Origin: Theobroma cacao | Taxonomy: Eukaryota; Streptophyta; Magnoliopsida; Malvales; Malvaceae | Assembly: GCF_000208745.1 (NCBI RefSeq) | Contig: NC_030850.1 | Location: 9,275,321-9,339,320 of the forward strand | Reading direction: 5' to 3' | DNA: 64,000 nt | Part shown: positions 49,187-61,532 of the stretch, in pieces | Layout of the letters: every line of letters starts with the position of its first letter | How positions within the stretch are numbered: position 1 is the first letter of the stretch | Program-made: the position numbers and the translations under genes | The notes under the pieces: generated by a model | Seen by the model: the letters and a program-made list of their open reading frames with translations, nothing else | Databases searched by the model: none | Told to the model about the DNA's origin: nothing

Positions 49187-49640
49187 ACATTGAAATCCAA
49201 TATTTTATTCATAAAAATGATTTGTAGTTGACAATATGTTATCACCAGCTTGGGGGGCTTATCTTTATGTCATTTATCATTCTTTTGGCTCTAGGACTTG
49301 TCAATTGGTTTTTCTCTGTCTTTTTTATTAGATGATAATTATGATATTAAGCTTATCTTTTAGGAGGCTTTAGGTCTATAAAATCAAAGCTAAAATCTTG
49401 ATTTAAGTTAAGTTTAATTTAATAAAAATAAAAAACTTGAGTTTTCTTTAAAAACTCTTTTTCACTTTTTCATTTAGTAAAATTGAATTTAATAAAAAAT
49501 CCCAAAGGTTGAGTTTTCTTTTGAAAACTCTCACTTTTTTTTTTTTAATTTTGATCTTGGTTCAACCATTGCTTTATGGAATGATGGGTTGTAAGGGCAT
49601 CCATAATTTGAGTAAAATCGAATTAACGATAAATTGAATT
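49187..49640. other. 3' flank of the TBL pseudogene
   Basis: AT-rich. A short duplicated phrase (about 49385-49445 and 49483-49535; both contain AAAACTTGAGTTTTCTTT-like text) is the only structure seen. Confidence 0.4.
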
Positions 49641-49889
49641 TTTTTTTTGAAAGGTTAGGTTTTTATATTAAGGAGGTCCATAACTTGAGACTTTTTATGG
49701 CGTTCCAAGTAGATAGAGCTGTACATAACAACTAGGACTCAGCCACATCTAAAATGGTTGGCAGCCTCATCATAGTCTAAAATACCTACACATACCAAAT
49801 ACCGTCCTAGCGGTACAACATCAAAATCAAACCACTACATAACTTCTAAGCTAAATCAACAACAAAACAAGCTCTGTTGGAACTAATTA

Positions 49890-50690
49890 CTAGACTTGAA
49901 AATTCATATTTTCGTATCTTAAACATGTCAAATACGATTAGACACGAAATAAATAAAAGTTAAACACGAACACGACATGAATAATATACGTGTCTTAAAT
50001 CTGAAACACGAATACGTTTACGTTTAATAATCATGTAACACGATATGACACGATTAACACGTTTATTAAATATGTCAATATAAAACACGACACGATTAAT
50101 AACACAATTAACATGTTTAACAGGTTTAATACGATTAAATAAAATATTTACTATTAAATACAATTTTATTATTTAAATTTAAAATCAATAATTATAAAAA
50201 CAATTATAACAAAACAGAATAATATGATAAAATTAATATAAATAACATACATAAAATTTATTATCATATAATATGATAAAATTCGTCATTAACATCTAAC
50301 CTTAAAATACTAATAATATCTAAATTGATCCAAAATGATAACAAAGCAAAAGTTCAAAATTTGGATTTGGACATGGCATAATTACATTCTTATCCTTATA
50401 AAATTAAAAAAATTATTAAAATAATTGTTTAAAATTATTTAAATAAAGTTAAAATAATTTTTGACTATTAATTTTTAATAAGTTCATAAATGTGTCACAT
50501 ATACAGGTTTAAATATGATAATACGATTAACACGATTAATTAAAAGTGTTTAAATATATTATTCAGATCTAACACGTTAAAATATGATAATTTTCATGTT
50601 TTAAACATGTCATATATGATTAAGCACGAAACACGTTAAAACTAAACCTAAACATATTTAACTTAGTATCTTCCTATCTCGTATTAATAT
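49890..50690. repeat. CACGA-rich dispersed repeat inside the LINE remnant
   Basis: It carries many degenerate copies of ACACGA-CACGATTAACACG and TTTAAACATGTCA at both ends of an AT-rich centre. The ends are partly inverted or direct copies of each other (AACATGTCAAATACGATTAG-like near 49925; AACATGTCATATATGATTAA near 50605). Probably a nonautonomous insertion; class not determined. Confidence 0.5.
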
Positions 50691-51252
50691 GTCATGTTAA
50701 AAATTACAAAATCTACTCGCTACTTAACTTGCCATAAGGCAACCATTCCTTTACCCTTTGTCCATGCGATCCCTCTCTTAGCTAATTGGCTCATTGCAGC
50801 TCAACCTCTCTATCCGTCGCCTCTAGCTCAGTTATCTTCTGGATCACATCATCTTTATCTTCACATAAGCTTAAACCCAATCTCTTTGTCAACTCTCATC
50901 TTTCTTCTACTTCCCTCATTATGACTGAATTCCCTCATATCCATATTAAAGATTGAGTTTGAACACAACAAGTTGTACTCTATACTGTGCTTTCTTAACT
51001 CTTCTTCTCCCATTGCTAGTCCAGCCTGAAGTTATTATTCTGTTCTTTTACGTCACCCTTTTTTTCTTTGGTAAGCTTTGTTTTTTATTTGAAGCACCCT
51101 ACCCTCTCTTTTGCTCAGGAGAAAACCTCTTTACTTGATTCTTACCTTTATTACTTCTTCTTAATTTATAAATCGACAACCCTCATCATGAATTTTTCCA
51201 TTCTCGTCTAACTCACCATCCTTTCCACTCGAGACAGAGTCCCATCTTGCCA

Positions 51253-51418
51253 TCATCTTTAACCACATTCTCCTTTATATTTACATTCTCCATTTGAACT
51301 CTACCCTTAAGCAAATCTCAATTTATACTTACATTTTCCATTTGAACTCTACCCTTAAGCAATCCTCAATTTATACTTACATTTTCCATTTGAACTCTAC
51401 CCTTAAGCAATCCTCAAT
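51253..51418. repeat. ~47-bp tandem repeat, three units, within LINE ORF1 DNA
   Basis: TTTATACTTACATTTTCCAT followed by TTGAACTCTACCCTTAAGCA occurs three times with few changes, including a one-base length difference that breaks the coding frame between units. Confidence 0.9.
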
Positions 51419-53733
51419 CCTCACTACATTCACCAAGATCACCTCTTTTCTTTAACTTTCCTTTTTCAATTGGAGTCGTGTCACTTTGAGTCTCCAAAGC
51501 TCTATGTGGCTACACTGTCTTTCTCACCATTTCGCCTTCCTTTTTCTTTTTTTCTGGCAATGTAACCTTCAAGAAGCCTTCAACCTTCACTTAGCCTGCC
51601 TTTAATATGCTTTTCAACCTAGTAGACCCACCAGAGCCTGGCCTTTTGTTTAACTTGCACTCCACCAATAAGTCAGCTTTGATCGAGCTTAACTTATCTA
51701 GCCCACTAGGCACCTTTTGGTCTTGCAACGCTTAAGTGTTTGGGTATAATAAGTTCACTTGAGCCTATCCACCATTCTTTCATATTGGGCTTTGCTCCAC
51801 ACTATTCTAGACAATTTTCACCTCTATCCCACTTTCAGTCAAATTTTCCCTATTAGTATTTTTATTTTTTTCTACTTTGACTTTCTCCTTGCCTTCAACT
51901 TCTAACTCTATCCGTTGAACCTTTTTTTGTGCTCAACCTTGATACTTGTCCCCTATTTACTTTCTATGACCTTTCTAGTCACACTTTTGAATTCTTTCTC
52001 TTTCTTTTCATTTTCTGGCTCCCTCATTTCTACCTTATTTGTCCACATCTCATGTTGTCCAATCTTATGACAAATTGTAGATTTTTTTTATATCTATTTT
52101 CACTTATTTTCACCAGCCTCAAGCACTGTACGATCTAGAATAATAGTCATATTATTAACCCTTATCAACATAAAAGCATGATCAAACCTCTCAAGCTTTT
52201 GGGCATTCCTGTCAAGTCCAATAAACTCCCCCCAACATTCATCAACTGCCTTAATTGTATTTAAATACTATAGATGAATTGGGATTTCACTCAACCTAAC
52301 CTATAGCGCAACTGATCTATTACTTGGCAAGTTATGATATGGTATAAGCTCTTTAAGCCATATTTCAAATAAATCCTAGTAGTGTTTTAAGAGCGTTTCC
52401 ATTTCATCTTACTCCTCAAAAGTCAGAATAACACTCAAACCTTTCTAGCACTGATCCCTTCATGAAAAAGACTAGATTAAACCACCCCGCATGCGACCTT
52501 TGCTCTAAGGCGACCTATAACATTCCTCTTGATCCATTCTATACCCACATCTGGGATGTTCGTGCTTAGCAAAACTGTTTTCTCCCTTAACTTCTAGTCT
52601 CCCTTCGATCTTACCTTACCTACTTCTTTTGTCATTGGTGGTTGTTCTTGTCTTCTCCTACCTTGTTCTTTCTTGTCACCTCGTTTTCCACCTTCTCTTT
52701 CCCTTATTCATTCTTACTCTTCTTTGCCATACCTGTAACAACCTCCTTAAAAGTTATGTTATTCATGGAAATTGCTTTCCCTTTTTGTTCTTGTGTTTTC
52801 CCTTCTAGCTCACTTTTCCCCACAGTCTTCATTGGCTCAACTCTCCTCATAGAAACATTTTTTCCATCCATCCACTGATGATTCCCAATCACAATGCCTT
52901 CTCCATCTCAAACTTCTCCCAATTCCTAATAAAGGCATAGTTTGTCACTCTACCTCTGTCTTGTGCGTATTTCCTCAATATGAACACGTCCATCACTCTC
53001 TCGTATTCCTCGAAAGCACCCTTGATTGCAGCCCATGATAATTTCTTGTTAAGATTATCTACAAACACCAAATGCAAGCTATTCAATCATTGTCTACAAT
53101 GCTTCCCACAGCTAGTCGCCACTTTTTCTCCCATACTGTTCATCTTTTCTTAAGTTAACCGTTCCCATTGCAAACTCTCCTGTAGCACTTTAAACTTGAT
53201 GGAAGAACTAAGCAATTGGAGGAATACAAGCTTTTAGTGTGCCTTCAAGGACTCTATTTTATGCTTGCTTTCTTAGCCAATAAAATTGAATTAATTAGGT
53301 GAAGTACTCAGTGATCACCAAAATAAGTTCAATTGGTTATTGGTTTTTTTTGATAATTTGATTTTAATTAATTTTGTTTAATTGAATTATCCAAAAGTTT
53401 AATCAAAATATAAAAAATATTGATTAATCACTTATTCAAGAAATTTGAATGAGTGGCGTGGATACCATGGTGGATCCAAGGGTGGTTAAATGATAATCAT
53501 ATAAGATTATGGATCGTGATTTAATTTGGAGTAAAAAATTAATTACTTTTAAAAAAAATAAATTATAACATAAAATTTGATAACAATTTAAAAATAAATT
53601 GTCAAATTTATCAATACAAATAGACATAAAGTATAAAAAAAATTAAATTCATTGATAAGTAGATTTGTGTCAATAGTTTTGGCACTATCTTTTTCAATGT
53701 AAAGGATAAGTATACTAGCAAAAAGATCATAGC

Positions 53734-54017
53734 TATGTTATTTGGGTTTAAAAAGGATTGAACTCAACTTTTTAGCATAACCTTGAAAAGTTGAAACACT
53801 TTGCAAACAAAGATCTTATCTAATATCAAGTTCAAAATGCTAAATGTTATTTAGGCTTAAAAAGAATTGAACCTAGCTTTTTCAAACATAAATCTTGCCT
53901 AATATGAAGTTCAAAATGCTAATTGTTATTTGGACTTAAAAGGATTGAACTTAGCTTTTTTGAATATGGATCTTGCCTAATATCAAGTTCGAAATGCTAA
54001 ATCTTATTTAGGCTTAA
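53734..54017. repeat. ~79-bp tandem repeat interrupted by the solo LTR
   Basis: Units start GCTAA(A/T)TGTTATTTRG(A/G)CTTAAA at 53839 (79 bp), 53918 (78 bp) and 53996, with a diverged first unit from 53734. The unit starting at 53996 is cut after CTTAA by the LTR and resumes at 55074 (CTTAAAAGGTTGAACCCAAC). Confidence 0.85.
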
Positions 54018-55073
54018 TGTTGGTCCCAAATAAATGTGCTAGAGAGGGGGTGAATAACACTTTTTGGCTCTCATTAAACTTGATTTCTAATTGGGGGCAA
54101 ATTGAAGGTCACTGATGAGAAATTTGATGCAAGAAGAAGGAATGATTTAACAAAGAATGAAAACGAAAAATAAAACAGAGCAGACAATACACAAAGATTT
54201 ATAGTGATTCGGTCAAAAACTTACATCTACTACCTTGATTGTTCAACCAAGGATTTTTCAAACCAAATCACTATAAACGGTGGAATTCTCAAGCTTCCAC
54301 CAAGCTTTTACAATGGCTTTTCACAGGCTCAGCCACAACCTTTAACAATGGTTTTTCCTGAGATCAACCAAAACCTAAAACTAACTTTTCCTAGGTTGAG
54401 TTAGAACCTATACAATCAATCAAGCTAACCCAAGCTTGATCAATCCCCTTAAAGTGACTCGCACACACTCAGTATTCAAGGAAAACAGAAATAAAGAAGT
54501 ACCTATGATCACTAACCTGATCTGAATAGTACAAGGTGAAGTGCTTAACTCTATTACAAGGATTGGAGTGAAGTGCAGAAAGTATGCAGAGAGTTTTTGC
54601 TATTTGTGAGCTCTTTTTGATCTTAGAAGCATCTCTTCTTGTTCTTAGCCGTTGGGAGTGCCTTATATACTTGAAAAACCAACTTTGATGGATGTTTGAT
54701 AGTTTCTGACCGTTGGGAAACAATTTGGAGTCAGTTTTAGCCGTTAATCTGTCTTTTAGTATTCAAATTCAAATCTTCAGACAAAATGCTTTTAGTCGAC
54801 TAACTATGCTTCTTAGGCGATTAAGTCGTCTCTGTCTCTGAACTCGGTTTCTTCATTTTTGAGTTTTAGTTGACTAACTCCCTGGATTGTCCGACTAAGA
54901 GGCTTTTGTTTTGTGGCTCAATTGTAGCTCCTCATTCTTATGAGTTTTGATATTTGCTCTTTAGTTATTAATTCATTTTTAACATACATTTTCATCCTGT
55001 ACACTCAAGTAGTATAGTTAGACATAAATGAGTAAGAATGTTTTATTATCATTAAAAACAAATGGAGCCAACA
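54018..55073. mobile_element. Solo LTR (1,056 bp) with 5-bp target duplication CTTAA
   Basis: It begins TGTTGGTCCC and ends GGAGCCAACA, giving the TG...CA ends and inverted TGTTGG/CCAACA expected of an LTR. CTTAA lies immediately outside both ends (54013-54017 and 55074-55078). No primer-binding site, polyprotein or second LTR is present. The GTGCTAGAGAGGGGGTGAAT phrase near the start is like that in many plant Copia LTRs. Open frames inside it (54204-54404; 54469-54723) are noncoding. Confidence 0.88.
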
Positions 55074-55078
55074 CTTAA

Positions 55079-56015
55079 AAGGTTGAACCCAACTTTTTGA
55101 CGGTAAGTTAAATGACTTTCTACTATTCTAAAATAATTTATTTGATTTAATTAGAGGTGACAAAATTATATATTTTTAATTTTTTATATATAATAAAATA
55201 ATTTAAAATTGAGAGATAACGGCTACCACCTCTTTCCCTCCGCCACTGGGTGAAGAGTATGAGTCTTTGAATGGAAATTGAAAACTTTTTATTAATGATT
55301 ATGCAACATTTCTAAATTTAATCTTTGTTAGATGCTTAAATTCTATATTCGTTGGAGTTATTGACTTAATGTAAATGTAATTTTTATTTATTTCTTATGT
55401 TTGATTTTTTTTATTTTTATGCTTGTATATTTAGATTGTGATTTAGATAAATGTTTTATTAATTTTGTAGTTTGCAAATTTTTAATTAATTTGATGTTAA
55501 ATTTAAATTAGGTACCTACCTTAATTTCTAATTGCTAGATTAAAATTTTGATGTCTATGAACAATTGATTCTTTTAACAATTATTGTACAATAGATTGTG
55601 AGATATGAAATTGTTTTCTTATAATTCGTTTTAAATTGTGTAACCAAACCAAACTATCTAAATTATTTTGATCGGTTATAATTTGATTATATAAACATTT
55701 TCAGTTTTCATTAAAAACTATTAATTCAGATAATTTAATTTGGATTAAATCCAATGGAACAAGATTGTTTCTGGGCGTTGAGAATTGCCATGTACTTATC
55801 TCTAGATATTAGTTAGATAACTATTATCTTGGTGACTAGTGTTTATTCATTATTTATTTAGGATAATTATTATTATTTATTATTTATATATAATTTATCA
55901 ATTATAATAATATCAACTTATTTTTTTAATTTCTTGATAATGTTAGCTCTATATGAACATTAAACTCTCTGATCAAGTTTGCAAGTTGAAATTAATTAAT
56001 AAATAAATTCTAGGT
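55079..56015. other. AT-rich DNA between the solo LTR and MITE X copy 2
   Basis: It begins with the remainder of the 79-bp repeat unit. I see no gene or clear repeat in the rest. Confidence 0.45.
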
Positions 56016-56019
56016 ATAA

Positions 56020-56512
56020 TATACAGAAAAACCTTTAAACTATTCAAGAAAATTCAAATAAGTTTTTATATTTTTATTATGGTCAATCAAGTTGTTATAC
56101 TTTTATTTTGAGTGAAATAAGTTCTTGTACTTTTATTTTGAGTTAAATAAATCCTTATAACTAATGATTGATTTAATCAAAATATCATTTGTTATTCTAT
56201 ATTACATGACTCTGACGTGATATGTTAAAATATCGTAATTGATTATGACGTGGTATACTGATGTATCATAGTTGATGATAACATGACATGCTAATTTGGC
56301 ATAATAATATGATCATATGGTATTTTTCACCTTTCACATCAATGTTATATCAATTTCAAATGGATATAAAATGACAAGTGATATTTTTACTGATGATAAT
56401 TAGTCAATCATTAGTAATAAGGGCTTATTTGATCCAAAATAAAAATACGAGAACTTGGTTAAATGCAATAAAAAAATAATAATTTATTTGAATATTTGTA
56501 AACAATTTAGTG
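56020..56512. mobile_element. MITE family X, copy 2
   Basis: It aligns with 43520-44012 in inverse orientation: TTTAAACTATTCAAGAAAAT at one end and, in reverse complement, a matching AATATTCAAATAAATTATTA at the other. The centre has GACGTGGTATACTGATGTAT and TTTGGCATAATAATATGATC-like text. The LINE remnant at 56520 is inserted at or next to its right end. Confidence 0.65.
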
Positions 56513-56519
56513 ACTTATT

Positions 56520-57641
56520 TTTTTTTATGAAAGGAAATTTTTATTAATTTCTAACCATTCTTAGGAAACAAACTCCCAATACATCATTGAACATCCTTGA
56601 ACTGATTTCTGGAGGTGGTACATCAAACAGAATAAAGCTACTATCTAAATTAAAACCAATGTTGGCCATACCATCAGCTATCATATTTCGTTCTCGATAA
56701 ATATGAGAAATTTTTACCTCTCAGTCGAGTTGTAACAGTCCATGAATAGCATTTAGTAAATCAGAATTCGCACATGGATGCAATGCACTAGAGGTAATTG
56801 CCTGAACCACGATTTTATTATCCACATGCAGCCATATCCTACAAAATCCTTTCTCCTTTGCTATACGAAGGCTATGTAGGACTCCCCATAACTCGGCCCT
56901 ATGGGAAGAACACTTCCCCAATTTTACAGCAAAGCCACCTAACCAATATCCGTTGTAGTCCCGTAAAACACCACCTGCAGCAGCCATGTTTGTATTACGA
57001 CGTAATGCACCATCAATGTTTACTGCCACCCAACCTTGTGGAGGGTTTTGCCATCCAACCAGCATTTCTCTTTTATATCCATTTAGCCTACTATGTGTGC
57101 AGGGAATTTGAACAGCATGATATGATGCAGCACCTAAGCCTTTTATCATCAATAACGTCCTATCCATGGGTATCAACTTTCCTTCAAAAACTTTCACATT
57201 CCTCCACTTCCAAATATACCAACAAGTAAAACCAAATAAAATAGCTCACGGGATACCATCAACACAAACATTATAATTTTTTAGATTAGTTAACAGCCAA
57301 TCTGACAGAAGTAAATCAAAGAAGTTCCCATAGCCCATTCATGACCTCAATTTCAACCATACCTCTTTTGAGTGTGGACAATCTCTTAAGAGGTGTGATA
57401 TTGATTCATTTGATACTGAGCATAACACACAAGTAACCGAAGATGACATGTTCCTTCTCCTATGCTCTAAATTAGTCAATAACCTTCCATGAAGACATTG
57501 CACTAGAAAGGTGTGTATCTGTTGGGGGCCATCCCACTTCCACGCAATAGCCCATTTTCTGCTTTGTTGTCCTATGTAATTTGGATAATCTTCCCACAAC
57601 ACCTCATATGTTGATGCTACACTACAAACCCCTGAAGTTGA
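56520..57641 (-). mobile_element. 5'-truncated LINE (zinc-binding and RNase H region) with 14-bp target duplication, minus strand
   Basis: 57602-57339 encodes a zf-RVT-like region (QIHTFLVQCLHGRLLTNLEH ... CVLCSVSNESISHLLRDC). 57197-56721 encodes RNase H (WVAVNIDGALRRN ... GGVLRDYNGYWLGGFAVKLG ... HRAELWGVLHSLRIA ... IWLHVDNKIVVQAI). It ends in a poly(A) run next to 56520. TTAGTGACTTATTT (56506-56519) and TTAGAGACTTATTT (57642-57655) differ at one base and mark the target duplication. A stop and frame break between the two open parts make it inactive. Confidence 0.8.
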
Positions 57642-57655
57642 TTAGAGACTTATTT

Positions 57656-58291
57656 AAACATTATGTTTAAAAACTCTAATGATTGGATGTTGAATAAGAA
57701 TGTGATTAGGATTGTGCTGAATGTGAGGTTTCCAATTGGACCAATTCCATAACCATTGTTGAAGGCAACAAGTTATTTTCAAATGGAGTGAGCTGTAAAC
57801 ACGATATTGCCAATTTCCCGTATCATTTTGGGGTGGGCAGTCAAAGTCTCCCACTTGGACAAAGACCCTACTGTACAAAAACTTACAGCATTACTGACAG
57901 GGAATTTTAAAGCTCCACCAGCAAGTCTTTATGTTTGTTCCAGTGTCTATATAATTGTTGTTAGCATTACTACAACTTCAATGAGTCTCGTTTGCTTTTT
58001 CAAGAAAAAAAAAAAAGGGTGGGAGCAATGTCTAAAATTTAATTTTAGTTACCTGATTTTAATTACTTTAATATTTGTTGTAACTTTTGTAAAATTTCAC
58101 ATTTTTGTTTCATATTAAAATGTTGTATGTGTTGTTATCATACACTTTTTAGTTGTATATTTTAAATGCAACCATATGTTTTAAGATTTCAGCCATATAA
58201 TATATCGCTACATATTAATTTTGCTATAAAATCTTATAAAAAAGTATAGTTAAATTGTCCCAGACATTGACTACAAGTGCGCAACTTTAAC
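57656..58291. other. Region between the LINE and the hAT-like element
   Basis: It carries an A-run (58003-58015) after sequence that could be another old LINE tail. The evidence is too weak for a separate call. Confidence 0.35.
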
Positions 58292-59377
58292 TAGGGCCGG
58301 CTCTAAGGTAAAGTCAGAAAAACCCTTACTCTAGGTTCTAAATTTTCATAGATTACATAATTTTATAATAATATAATTATTATATTAAAAATTAATATAA
58401 TTAATAAAATATCTACATATCTCTCCTACCTAATAAATATTTATTTTCTCTCCCTTCTTACATCTCTATTCATTCTCAACTACTTATATTATTTTCCAAT
58501 AAAAATGTGTGAAAGTCAAAATAATTAATAAAATTACATATTTTCTCATTTTTCTAATTATATGCTTAATAAATCATAATTTTTTATCACTTTCCAATTG
58601 CTACAATCTATTAATTCGCTAACTATTTTTCCTATTCTCAATCAATTAACTATAATATGTATTTAATAATATCCCAACTATTTCTCTTATTCTCAATCAA
58701 CTAACTGTAATTTGTATTTAATAATATCCAACCCTTTTTTTATATATATATAACTATTTTTTTCAATTTATAATATCTACCTATGAATTCTTTTTTCCTC
58801 ATTTTCTCTTTCTTTCTTAATTTTAATAATAAAAAAGGCCTCATTTTCTTAATGGTGGCATCAAGAGGGGGAGATGAAATTGGAAATTGGCTATTAGGCT
58901 TCACATATAATATTGGCATTTCCTTCTCTCTTCAAGCAGGCTCTATACTGGGGATTAAAATTGTGCTACGATTGAGGTTTTAGGAAGGTTCAAGTTGAAT
59001 AGGATTCTTTACTTACTATTCAAAAGATCTCTAATCAAAGCTCATAGTTTGATCTGAATGCACAGTTACTTAAGCATATTAGGGAGTTACTTCAATAGGC
59101 TTGGGTCTACACCATAGTTCACATCCATCATGAAGCAAATCAATGTGCTGATTGGATGGTCACTCACCATGAGAATTTACCTTCGAGGTTACACATTTTG
59201 GATTCTCCACCATCTGGTATTAGACCATTTTTATTCGTAGACACTCTTGGCGTTTCTTGGCCTAGAATGATGTAACAAGTTTTCTTTTTATTTGTTTTCA
59301 ATATATATATATATATATATAACCTCATTTTAATATTTAACTTTATACCTTTTGAGTTATATATTGAGCCGTCCCTG
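58292..59377. mobile_element. hAT-like nonautonomous element 1 with imperfect 8-bp target duplication
   Basis: The left end TAGGGCCGGCTC matches the right end in reverse complement, CAGGGACGGCTC. Flanking 8-mers are ACTTTAAC (58284-58291) and ACCTTAAC (59378-59385), one mismatch. The interior shares AT-rich blocks (TTTTATAATAATATAATTA; CAATCAACTAAC) with the element at 61844-62649. A LINE fragment is nested inside it. Confidence 0.75.
58848..59322 (+). mobile_element. Nested 5'-truncated LINE tail (RNase H) inside the hAT-like element
   Basis: Plus-strand text resembles the RNase H end of a plant LINE (ASRGGDEIGNWLLGFTYNIG ... VHIHHEANQCADWMVTHH ... LPSRLHILDSPPSG) and finishes in an AT dinucleotide tail. 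CCTCATTTT flanks it at 58839-58847 and 59323-59331. Stops break the frame. It is a second insertion into an existing transposon. Confidence 0.82.
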
Positions 59378-59385
59378 ACCTTAAC

Positions 59386-61525
59386 CTAAGGCAACAATTT
59401 TTATGGTTATAATTTTTTCTGCAGCTAAAGGTTAAAAATGTTGTAGTAATGGCATTTAATGACTTAAATTCCATATATTTTTAAAGTAACTAAAATTATA
59501 AATAGGCACTAGATATATATACTTAGGTCAAATGTATTTTGTAAGTAGCTATTTTTTTATTTAAATAAATACATAACTTGATATTCTTAGAGTCATGCCT
59601 TTTTTTTAAGTATAATGACAGTAAGCACTACATCTTTTTGAAGAAAAGATTGATAAATAGATAAGATAAGATGATTGTTTAAAAGACATCAAATGGTGTA
59701 TGCGTAACAAAAATGCAGATATTGACAAGCTTAAATCATTCGTATGAGAGGCCCACTTGATTTGTGAAGCCCATATTGCTTTAACATGTACCCCAAAATT
59801 TTTCTATTTTGAAATTTGTAAAAGAAATAAAAAGGAAGAAGCTTAATTTGTTTACTCAATTGGTATTTACTCACTCATTAAAATTGTGAGTTGGATGTTT
59901 ATAATTAATTTGTCAATAACACTTAAGCATATTAGCAATTGAATTATTATTTTATATATAGTTAGAGTCTTAAAACTCTACTTAAGTGGGATTAGAAAAT
60001 TTTTTAGTGCCACATGTCCATTAAATTATTATATTATTTTATTAATTCTCTTCAATATAATTAACGAGGCATGTGATAACCTTCTAATTGTTTTTATAAA
60101 ATATAAAATTTCAATTTATTGATAGTGTATGTGACAATAATCCATTAACAATATCTCATGTTAAAAAAATTCTCCTTTTTTTTTTAATAGCCGAAAATCG
60201 TATTTGCTAGTTATATAATTTTCTGGACCATGAGCTTCTCTGTTTCATGTGGCATTTAATGTCTAATAGAGACCACATTAGAATATTATGTACCAACTAA
60301 AGAGCCAAATACTCAGATATTATTTAGATATTATATAATACTATTACTTAGTTAGACTATCATATCTACTTAAGAGTTAAAATTCCATATAACTTATATA
60401 GTTTTATATTATACAAAATTTTTCTTTCTTTTAACAAAGATGATTTCAAAGTCATACCTAATTTAACTTTTGCATTCTAATTTTTTTTTGGTCATTTTCA
60501 ATAAATAACAAAAATTTAAAATATATTAGAGAAAACAAAAAGTAAAAGAAATCTTGTTAAGCATAGGTTTTCGTGTGATTTTTACAATAATTATGAATAT
60601 TTTAATTTTTAAATAATATATTATAGTTGTTATACAATTATATAAAATAATTAATTACGTAATACATAAATCTATCTATGAGATTTAAAAATATTTTACT
60701 TAACTCATTATTGATTCAAATTTTTCAAAGGTAGAACCATTCACCCAATGACCTAAAACCTTGAACGAGTCGTTGTTTGCCCTAATTTTGTTAGGTACGC
60801 TTCGAATCCTTTGGTCCCCAAAATCAAACCACACCGTGCATTAAATTTAAATGCAAAGTTGCGGAAATAAGGGGTTTAAATTAAATATACTACGAAATAT
60901 GGAAGTAATTTGATCAAGGCTGTGACAGATCAGTTCTTCCCAAAATTAAATGGTATTAAAGCCAATATAACTATTACCTAAATTAAAGCAAGCGAGTGTG
61001 AGCGGTTTACATTTTTCAAGACAAAAATTTATATATATAAAGAGCTTTCATTCATAAACGACCGCTTTCAAACTAGGAGAATATACTAAATTTGCATTAA
61101 ATATCCTTGAAGGTAGGAATTGATTGACGTTAATTACTCTATATTTATGTTCTTTGTTTCTACTTGTGTTTAGGTTTTGTTTTCAGCTAACCCAAACTTG
61201 AAGCACGGGGGAGAAACGAGAGAGAGAGAGAGTGTTTGTTTTTTATACATATTAAGGTCAACTTCACGCCGTCGTATATACAGAGACGCACAATAATCCA
61301 ATGGCACAATTCCCATAGGCTTTCCTTTCCACTCCCCTCTCTCCGTGGTGATTTGTTTGTGAGGTTTGCAATATCCCTGTTGCATTGCCATTGCTTTAAC
61401 AACACCCAATTCCCAGTCTCTTTATCTTCCTACTTTCTTATTATACAACCAGAATCACAGAATTTGTGAGCTCTCAACAACAGATTCCTCTCTCTCCCTT
61501 TTCTCTGATCAGAAGTGAGGAGAAA
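59386..61525. other. Upstream region of the intact TBL gene
   Basis: AT-rich without a recognised gene. The last 500 bp hold a TATA box and a GA-rich leader; open frames over 61170-61469 lie in this leader on both strands and look fortuitous. Confidence 0.5.
61031..61040 (+). promoter_or_regulatory. Possible TATA box of the intact TBL gene
   Basis: ATATATATAA followed by AGAGC about 490 bp before the start codon. A long leader with a GAGAGAGAGAGAG stretch (61220-61233) would follow. TA-rich text is common here, so this is tentative. Confidence 0.35.
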
Positions 61526-61532
61526 TTAAACG

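Larger units (their letters stand above)
49641..53282 (-). mobile_element. LINE remnant keeping ORF1 but lacking endonuclease/reverse transcriptase, with 10-bp target duplication
   Basis: Read on the minus strand, about 53090 down to 52130 encodes a plant LINE ORF1: an RRM-like part (HLVFVDNLNKKLSWAAIKGA, YERVMDVFILRKYAQDRGRV), a linker with NNITFKEVVTGMAKK, then a DUF4283-like part (LSTNIPDVGIEWIKRNVIGR, GEFIGLDRNAQKLERFDHAF), interrupted by stops. The 3' end (about 49890-49649) reads like a LINE tail and finishes in a poly(A) run (T-run at 49641-49649). AAATTGAATT flanks both ends (49631-49640 and 53283-53292). No endonuclease or reverse transcriptase is present; a CACGA-rich repeat fills 49890-50690 instead. 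Confidence 0.68.

Noticed and set aside
50694..52878. Several plus-strand Phe/Leu/Ser-rich open frames
   Set aside because: They are the antisense of LINE ORF1; the minus strand gives the recognisable protein.
54204..54723. Open frames at 54204-54404 (+) and 54469-54723 (-)
   Set aside because: Both lie inside the solo LTR.
57654..58118. Possible further LINE segment with a poly(A)-like run
   Set aside because: The protein similarity is only a short GNW phrase, and no target duplication was found.
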